Assembly: GCA_902729315.2 (NCBI GenBank)
Contig: LR746264.1
Location: 6,225,878-6,289,877, forward strand
Source of the DNA: Spirodela intermedia
Taxonomy: Eukaryota > Streptophyta > Magnoliopsida > Alismatales > Araceae
Length of the DNA: 64,000 nucleotides
Direction of reading: 5' to 3'
Shown: in pieces, positions 53,201 through 64,000 of the stretch
Numbering within the stretch: position 1 is the stretch's first letter
Layout: each line of letters opens with the position of its first letter
Translations under genes and position numbers: made by a program
Notes under the pieces: model-generated
The model's input: only the letters and a program-made list of their open reading frames with translations
Told to the model about the DNA's origin: nothing
Databases searched by the model: none

Positions 53201-56200
53201 GAAGATCTTTATGATCTAAATTATTCAGAAATGGTACGCTCTTGGCATGAATCCCCATAAACTCGTATATTATTCTTTCAAGTCATCTCTTGATTATCGT
53301 TTACTTTCAAATTTATTTTCTTTCCTGAAGGATTTAATAATGATAGATTCTTATATTTAGCTTCTCATGTGGTTAAACCCCTTTCCATTCTTATTTTGGA
53401 TTGATTGTTAAATGGCCTTACTATCTGTTAGAATATGCAATTAACAATTCCCCATCATTGAGCTATGAGAGTGAAATGTTAAGCCTTGGGTTTGGACTGG
53501 AACTGAAAACGAAAGGAGACGATTGCCATCCTGAAGGGTAGTTAGGTACTATTTTCCCTACGCACAAAATTAATGGTGCTCGTCGGCATCTTTTTTGCTT
53601 CATGAAGGCGGGCTATGTTCGTTGGATAAGAAAAAGAGTGCAGCAATTGAGTATTTGATTATTCTGCTTCTCCGGTAAAATAGTTTTTCAAGTTTTTTGC
53701 CCATGAATTGTAAAAGAATAACACGACTATTCATTTTATCGACATAAATAGTTTGTACTTTGTGCATAAAACAGGGGATAAATACGAATAGCGACGCATG
53801 CCAAGTCCCCGTTTGTGTCACCTTTTTGTTTCTGTACTTCAAAACTTATGCACATAGCATGTCACTTACGTAAAAGACATCAGAACGTGGGTCATGTCAG
53901 CAAAGTGAGGAGCATGGACCATGTCAAACTCATGAAATCCCGACTCCATATGTTTTCATAATTTCCTCTAAGTAAATTTGTGGGAATCTGATTGTCCAGA
54001 AACACAGAAAACGTTATATAGTTTCCAAAAAGTTATCAGCTCTGTTCAAGTGTTTGACTAGTTTGAAATAACTCATCCGGATTGATAAATCTCCACCACG
54101 TGTTATTGAATGCCATCACATTTGGATTGTACTTCTGGTAAAGGTAATTTATTCGGCCCTATTTTTCGTTTTGCCCACCAATAACTTGTCAAGTTTTCAT
54201 TTAGGTCTGCCTCTCAACTATGACTTTGGATATTTTTTGGTTCTTTTTTTTTTTTTTGGTTTACATAGGCTTTATCAATTTTTTTAGCAAATCTGTTTAC
54301 ATGTTTTGCAATGTAGAACCAAGTCTTTAAGCTAACGGGTTACATGAAATTCTGTCGTCAATCTATTTTTGCAGCCATATGGAGTTCACTGGTGCCCATT
54401 TACTAGATTAACTCGTGTCCCTTCGTCATTTGAGTAAGTGCAAATCCTGCGTTTGAGATTAAGAACGAGCTATTGATAAGTACTCTTCACAGTTACCAAC
54501 TGTTTCTTGAAAAAAGATGAAAACCTTTTGGATACGGTTTTCGAATTTGTACTCTTTTATTCATACTTTTAATTTTTTCTATACCCTCAGCAGTATTTTT
54601 TTTTCCAACAAAAGTCAGTTTGTGACTACTAATAAAATATGTTCGCAGTTGAAACCTGGGGGGAAAATTGAATGTTTCCTAGATGCTTTTATTGATTGGG
54701 AGAGTTCCGTTTAGATGTGTGACTCGGACCACCTGGTTTAGATCTAAACCATCGTGTACCAATATCATCTCTTGAGAAGTCCTCTATTGGATATTCATCT
54801 CTTTTATCAAATAGGAATTTTAAAAATCTGATTCTTCGTTATTATTCATACTTTTCCTTTCTTAGATTTGCTTCCAATCATAACTTTATCATGGTGTATA
54901 TTGTTACGGACTAGCTAGTACCACTAGAAACTTGGCACCTTCCAAGTATATTGACATTCTGATGTTTCAAACTTTGCAGAGAAGGTGAATCTCCTTCTAT
55001 CTCTTGTAAGCTTACTGAATATCTCTATTATTTTTCTTTTTACGAAGGCACATTAGAGGGCTTCTGGTGATACCTATTTTTCCGGTGCAGATCATAGTTT
55101 GGATGGACATGCTGTCTTTGTACATCCAGCTCCTTCACTAGGCCATCCATGCCCCTATGTGGCTCGCCTTCACCCTCTGCAGTCCTCATCCTCCTCTACT
55201 CCCCCGGTTTCCACTGAAACTCTCATCGATCCTCCTTTCCATCACAGTTGGAGCAACCCCTTTCCGCCAGTCAATCATCTGGCTTCCCATCCATTCCCCA
55301 CTGTTGACGTCCATTACCTTGGTCAAGAGCTCAATCCTTCTCCGTACTCACACATAAACAGTCGGCCCAGCAGTGCAGACCAGCCCCCCCTTTCTGCTGC
55401 AGCAATGAGGCCAACGAGGGCTGAACCAGATGCTCCTTTGAGGCCAGGATCTTATCTGCACCCTCCTCCTTTTGCGCCTCCCAGACACGGGTAAGTTCCC
55501 AGTCCCCAGAATTTCCCATATCTGTGGCTTCCTTTATTTTATTTTATTTTATTTTGAAACTATCCCCTCAGGCACTGCCAGCAATACCTGAAGAGAAGAT
55601 AAATGCAACCCTCAAATCAAATTGATAGAATATCAAAGTTTGAATTTTATATGATTTTTATAATGCCTGGGTGTTATTTATTTACTTATTTATTTATTTA
55701 TTCATTCATTCATTCATTTATTCATTTATTCATTTATTCATAATTAGTTTTTCAAAAACAGTCCAGAATAGCCATAGGCATGGGCCGCTAAGGCACAGCC
55801 GATTAAACCAATTATTAATTCGAAATATTCTCACATTCTACTGCCTTAGGTCGGCATCTAGAGCTGGGACCTCGTCTGAGCCCACTGCCTCTCACCATGC
55901 CGGGGGCTCCCCGCCGCGTGGCCGCCTGCAAGACTTTAATTCAGCGCACCGGCATCATCACAGTGCGATGCCGCCAATGGCGGCAGGTACAAGAAGGCCA
56001 AACAGCACAAGGGCACAAGATGCTGAGACGAGCAGAGTGAATCGATTCTACGCATGGGAGAGGGACCAGTTCAGCCCATTCCCACTGGTGCCGGTAGAGA
56101 GGGATTCAGGATGGTGGGGGCCGTTCCAACCGGCGCCCAGGACTTCTGAGGCCGGCAGTTGGCCAGGAGGATCATCGTCTCTTGGCAGGCCGGAGGGTTT

Positions 56201-56249
56201 CTCTCATCCTCCTCCCATCCTCCCGCCATGGGTTTATCCCTTCATCTGA
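50233..56249 (+). CDS. RFI2: RFI2-like RING-H2 E3 ubiquitin ligase
   Basis: Six exons, 50233-50395, 53064-53233, 54375-54433, 54980-55005, 55091-55490 and 55850-56249, in phase, 405 aa. The RING-H2 (C3H2C3) domain is near the N-terminus: C28, C31, C48, H50, H53, C56, C69, C72 (CSICLEAV...CGHQFHLDC...CPNC). It is followed by the family block EKGNWLYANG, then DDWSYDEDLYDLNYSEM and YGVHWCPF. The rest is Pro/Ser/His-rich and disordered, ending with the conserved FYAWERDQFSPFPLVP box. RFI2 is a red/far-red light and flowering regulator in Arabidopsis. Exon 4 is only 26 nt and relies on splice-site and family fit. The start is fixed by an upstream in-frame stop. Intron 1 is 2.7 kb and contains the 52290-52925 segment duplicated at 37.2-37.7 kb. 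Confidence 0.92.
55676..55742. repeat. (ATTT/ATTC)n tetranucleotide repeat in RFI2 intron 5
   Basis: Tandem TATT/CATT units between exons 5 and 6; a (TTTTA)n run lies nearby at 55533-55553. Confidence 0.85.
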
Positions 56250-56717
56250 TCAATCGCCCGGAAGATTGGGCTCTGGAGTCTGCAAATCTGGTCGCCATCA
56301 GAGTTATCTCCCTCTCCGTTCTCCCTCCCCATCTCATGAACAGATGAACAAAACTTGCATTGTGGAGGGTGGCGGGGTGGTAATTTGAGTTTGGCTTGCG
56401 GGTGTGGACATTCTTTTTTGATGCAGGCTGTTTGATTCTTGTCTTGGTGAGTCTCGGGTCCCCACTTTCTCTCTCTAAGTTTTCTGAGATCTCACTGGCC
56501 GATCCAACCCAAGAAACCCAATTATCAATTAGCTCCACCCAGTTCTTTGCTGGATTAAATAATGAAGGTCAGGCAGTTGGTGGTGGCTCCAACTTTTTTT
56601 ATTGGGCCGACATCGCCGCTGCCGATCCGATTTCGGCTACTGTGGGACTGGCCTCCATTAATGTCTATATGAGTAAATTTTGGTTCATAATGTACTGCAC
56701 ACGTCCTAAATTGGGCC

Positions 56718-56718
<1 letters not shown>

Positions 56719-56756
<38 letters not shown>
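56719..56756. repeat. (CT)n microsatellite downstream of RFI2
   Basis: About 18 CT units in the 3' flank of RFI2. No other feature was recognised between 56250 and 57058. Confidence 0.85.
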
Positions 56757-56758
<2 letters not shown>

Positions 56759-57058
56759 CCCCCTATAACCATGTACAGGGCGGGAACAGAACTATGTTCG
56801 TGCTGCACCATGCAATCTACAAGCTGCTGGCGATAATTTCTCGTTAGCTCCTCCTCTCATCAGACTCCCGCCAGATGGTCGAGAGTTTCTTCCTCGGACA
56901 TCCGGCTTACGTCTGATGCTACAACATTACCAGAGAAGTACTATAAATAAGCTTATTATCTGGCCTATCACTGTAGCAAGCATTGATCTCGTAGTAAATA
57001 CGATCGAGTAGATGAAGAGGAGGGAGAAGAGGAAGAACAGACGTCAATCTATTCTTCA

Positions 57059-60781
<3,723 letters not shown>

Positions 60782-61816
60782 TCAGGTGTTCGATGGCTGC
60801 TCAGTCCACGCTCCGGAGACATGCCCGTTCTCGCAGACGAAGGCCCTGACGACGGGGTCGCCGTCGTCGTGGAAACCGAAGACTCGCCGCAGACAGAAGG
60901 CCGAGTGAAGGTCCCATGTCCCCCGGCATGAGCAGAAAGCGCAGTTGAGGGCGATCTTGCTCCGGTGCCCGTCGTTGATCGTCCTCCAGACCCGAGACCG
61001 CTTGAAGTCCTTGAAGAATCCCTGGAAGAGCATGTACTTGCGCTTCTCCTCCTCGTGGACGCAGCCGGGCCAGTTGCAGATGTAGAGAGAGTCCTCCCGG
61101 AAGCGGCCGGCGAGGAGCTTGTTGCCCTGCTCCCGGGTTAGGCTCCAGGCGCCGCCGGAGGAGACGTGGGAACGCTCACATCGCGCCTTCTTCCGCTCCC
61201 TTCTGGTGTCCTCGCCGCCGCCGCCGACGTCCGGTTCTGCGACCGCCGGCGAGGGGGCCGCCGGTGCCTCGGACGCGTCGCACATTGCATCGAAGTAGAG
61301 GTCGTCGAAGAGCGACCAGCTGCAGTCGGCAGAAGAGGCAGAGGAGGAAGGAGAGGAAGACGACGGCGGCGGTGGCGAGTCGCAGGCGCGGGCTCGGACC
61401 TGGCGGTAGTTCTCGTCGGGGCCGATCTCGCGCTCGAGGCCGAAGTCAGAGTTCTCGAGGAGAACTCCGGCATGGAGGAGGCCCGGGCAGCAGATAGAGA
61501 GCTTGTGAAGGGCGGACCAGCCGCCAGGAGGCGCAAGGGCGCCGGCGACTACAGAGGAGGCGAGAGGGGCGGCTTGACCGGAGGACGGGAAAGTGGAGAA
61601 GAGATCGGAGACGAGGGAAGGGATGCATCGGGAGCACTTGAGGCGGTAGCAGCAGTCGTTGACGAGGGCGGAGAAGCGAGTGGAGACGCAGGCGATGCGC
61701 CCCCAGTCGCGCGGATCGCCCTCCAGTTTCATGAAGATGTTTAGCACGACGTCATCGGATAGCAAGGAGAAGGTGGCGCCGCCAGCGGCCCCGGCGGCGA
61801 GATTCGTCTCCGCCAT
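60782..61816 (-). CDS. EID1-like F-box protein
   Basis: Single-exon gene, 344 aa, starting MAETNLAAGAAGG. The F-box spans about residues 17-55 (LLSDDVVLNIFMKLEGDPRDWGRIACVST). A Ser/Pro-rich middle (about 150-225) is variable. The C-terminal 120 residues are the family hallmark: WSLTREQGNKLLAGRFREDS, then YICNWPGC, FFKDFKRSRVWRTINDG, CAFCSCRGTWDLHSAFCLRR and a CENGHVSGAW end. EID1 and EID1-like proteins are SCF adaptors in phytochrome A and ABA signalling; which member this is cannot be decided here. The coding region is very GC-rich, which produces long shadow frames on the other strand. Confidence 0.93.
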   Translation of the reverse strand: MAETNLAAGAAGGATFSLLSDDVVLNIFMKLEGDPRDWGRIACVSTRFSALVNDCCYRLKCSRCIPSLVSDLFSTFPSSGQAAPLASSVVAGALAPPGGWSALHKLSICCPGLLHAGVLLENSDFGLEREIGPDENYRQVRARACDSPPPPSSSSPSSSASSADCSWSLFDDLYFDAMCDASEAPAAPSPAVAEPDVGGGGEDTRRERKKARCERSHVSSGGAWSLTREQGNKLLAGRFREDSLYICNWPGCVHEEEKRKYMLFQGFFKDFKRSRVWRTINDGHRSKIALNCAFCSCRGTWDLHSAFCLRRVFGFHDDGDPVVRAFVCENGHVSGAWTEQPSNT

Positions 61817-63735
61817 GTCCTCTCCACCTATTCCCTCTCCGAAATGGAGGGAGCGGAGTTTCCTCCGGATCCTCTCCGACCGTCCGTCTTGCTCTCAAAA
61901 GGGTTTCTCCGGCGGATCGAAGCAGAAGAGGGTTTTGCATTGGGAGATTCCGCAGAAGGATCGACGACCCGGTAGAGATAACGAGCTACGCGAGACGAGG
62001 GAAGAGGGAGGGAAAGCTTCCGTGGGGAGCAGGAAGGAACTGGAGAGTTCGGGATCGAGGTGTGGATTGGTTGGACGGTGAGGGAGGGGAATGATTGCGA
62101 GAGATGGCAGGAGGAAGAAGGGGGCAAATGAGGAAGGGAGGGATAGAGTCCATCCAGCAAACCGGCGCCGCACTCGTGGTCGACGTTCGACCACAGACGT
62201 GGCAGAAATCTTGGCCGACAATGCAAGAGATTGATGTGGTCTGAGTCCCTCCTATTGCTGATATTTTTTTAGTCCCACGAAATTCGAACACTTATAGTAC
62301 ACAAGGTCGGTCCCCTTTGACCACACCGAGCTCCCCTAAATACCTACCTTATTGAGAGAGAGAGAGAGAGAGGGGGGGGAGATCATATTGGGCACTCATA
62401 CAGAAATCTTGGTGAAATCCCATGTATTTAGTCCCATGAAATTCAACGTTTGTGGTACCCAAAGTCGTCTTTGACCACGTCGCGACTAGAGGGGCGAGAT
62501 AGTTTCGGGCTACTCTTGCATAATTTCTAGTGTTAAAACCATCGTATATTTAGGACTAGTGATAAATATATAATTATTCTAGTTGAAATGGAATAAGTAT
62601 ACACCCGTAATCAAATTCTTATGAAAATACAATTTACCCTTTAACATTTATATCGATGCCTTTTTTTCCTTTTGTGGGTGGCTCCCTTGATCCAGAACTC
62701 ATGCGCTGACAATAACATGATATGCCCAAGAAAGGAACGAAATTCACGGATGAAATCAGGCCAAAACATTTTCTGATGCACGGATTATCAGTCTATTACG
62801 TGTGCATAGCAGTCCATATGGATATACTCGACGATGATGAGACCAACTCTGTAGAATTGTAGTCGAGATGAGGTCACCGCTGTCGAATTGTGCTCCGCAG
62901 TCTACGTCGTTTTTTTATTTATTTTTTTCATGTACGAGCTCTCCCTCGTCGCAGAGGTCACAAGGTCCGGGTTCAGAACCTCGGGCAGTGGGGGGAGCAG
63001 GGCGACCATTATAGCTCAAGAACAAGCGCTTCTAGATGATACCAGAATGTTTAAAGAAGTCGTCGCCCTCTTCTTTCGTTCCAATATTATAAGGAGAATA
63101 GTTAAATCTATCACCAAACGATGGCTGGAGAGCCACAAATTTTTATATTTCAGAGGTAATGTGGACAAATTTAGAGATGTATCACCCGTCCAATCTGGGT
63201 GAATATTTCAATGGCCGCTTGCGACTTGCAAGGCAGCACTCGATTATTCGGCGTGCATTCCGTGACGAACTGCCCGCAGGATGGCGGAATCGCACGAGAG
63301 AACGACAGTTTTGAAAGGGAATAGTTGTAGTTAAAATAGATAAGATTACCGATCATAGCAGACATCAGGGAGCAGGTTTACACGCCGGCATGGACGGGAC
63401 GGGCAGCGGAGGAGCGTCCCATCAGGTCAGGTGGCTCCGGTTGGAGACGCAGAGTAAACAAAGGATATACTTCGAGCGAGGTACCCAAGAAATTGACAAA
63501 TTAGAGAGATGGAGCGAGTTGTTGAGGGTGTTGTAAGGACAGGAACAGTCATCGACCAGGTCGCCCTCTGACAACGTCCCTCCTCATACGCGGAACCCAA
63601 GAAAACAGAGACGAGGAAAAGTGGTGTTACGCAATAATCCAGAGAAAAGGCCGAGGCGCACATAGTACTAGATTGCGGAAAGTACAAGATCATCCCTCCG
63701 TCACCACAGTTTCGGCCAGTCTCTGTACAGAACAC
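61817..63735. other. Right-hand spacer
   Basis: F-box gene promoter side, then AT-rich sequence with a short GA/G8 tract at 62355-62380. No gene was recognised. A tRNA B-box-like ggttcagaacc at about 62969-62979 is not backed by a tRNA fold. Confidence 0.4.
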
Positions 63736-63808
63736 GCAAGTGAAGGCTGAGGGGGAGATAGAGGGGAGGAGAGGAGAAAGTGAAGGGGAAGAGGAGGAGA
63801 TCGAGTTA

Positions 63809-64000
63809 TCAGTCGTCGTCGCAATCGACGCGGCAGCGGTGGGATGGGGCGAACCGGAAGTAGAGGAGGAGGAGGATCAGAACCAGGAGGAGACCGACGC
63901 CGACGGGGGAGCCACCGGCGCGGTGTATTGAATCCGGGGAGGTGGACGAGAGTAAATCGGCCAGGCAGTTGATCCTTTCCGAGGAGAGCACGCGGATGAG
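63809..64000 (-). CDS. Possible 3' end of a minus-strand gene (partial)
   Basis: Frame open from the right edge to a TGA at about 63809. It ends with a hydrophobic stretch (VGLLLVLILLLLYFRF) and a short basic/acidic tail, suggesting a C-terminal membrane anchor. No family recognised and the rest is outside the window, so it may be chance. Confidence 0.25.
   Translation of the reverse strand, partial: LIRVLSSERINCLADLLSSTSPDSIHRAGGSPVGVGLLLVLILLLLYFRFAPSHRCRVDCDDD

Noticed and set aside
61166-61744. 192-aa plus-strand frame opposite the F-box gene
   Set aside because: Gly/Arg/Val-rich shadow of the GC-rich F-box coding region.
62888-63202. 104-aa frame and nearby tRNA B-box-like sequence
   Set aside because: No domain and no cloverleaf; a SINE is possible but no A-box or tail was found.

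Overview
This is nuclear DNA of a flowering plant: spliced genes with GT-AG introns, Ty1/copia and Ty3/gypsy relics, a solo LTR, abundant (CT)n/(GA)n microsatellites, and plant-only families (GTS1, ABCC4-type transporter, RFI2, EID1-like F-box). GC-rich exons set in AT-rich spacers fit a monocot or other non-eudicot, but the species cannot be fixed from the sequence. All gene models here are hand-made from splice sites and reading frames. Layout: 1-2348 (-) is the 5' part of a GTS1 (WD40) gene. 4733-10840 (+) is an ABCC4-like ABC-transporter pseudogene (copy A), followed by a relic of the NOP16 gene near 11.1-11.4 kb. 11.4-16.2 kb is AT-rich spacer with a copia reverse-transcriptase relic. 16295-22579 (+) is an apparently intact ABCC4-like transporter (copy B, 10 exons, 1495 aa), followed by intact NOP16 (+, 23837-24640). 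Kinesin-13A lies on the minus strand (36152-25040, 12 exons, 785 aa) with a solo LTR in an intron. 36.8-37.7 kb holds collapsed relics of the USP and RFI2 loci. A small membrane-protein ORF lies at 38.5 kb, a relic of kinesin exon 1 at 39.9-40.5 kb and a gypsy relic at 41-43.5 kb. Then come intact USP (+, 44587-46563), TCTP (-, 49204-47039), RFI2 (+, 50233-56249), a serine carboxypeptidase (-, 59155-57059) and an EID1-like F-box gene (-, 61816-60782). The last 2 kb hold little apart from the end of a possible minus-strand ORF. The dominant theme is local duplication followed by decay. One duplication gave ABCC+NOP16 twice: copy A and its NOP16 have decayed, copy B and its NOP16 are intact, and the 3' halves of the two ABCC copies have been homogenised, introns included. 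A second duplication gave the block [kinesin-13A 5' end, USP, TCTP, RFI2] twice with reciprocal loss: the left copy kept kinesin and lost USP/TCTP/RFI2, the right copy kept USP/TCTP/RFI2 and lost kinesin. Functionally the genes are housekeeping or signalling: ribosome biogenesis (GTS1, NOP16), membrane transport (ABCC), microtubule depolymerisation (kinesin-13A), growth (TCTP), light signalling and ubiquitination (RFI2, EID1-like), stress (USP) and secreted peptidase (SCPL). No new defence or mobile system was recognised; the unusual content is the duplication, gene-conversion and reciprocal-loss architecture.
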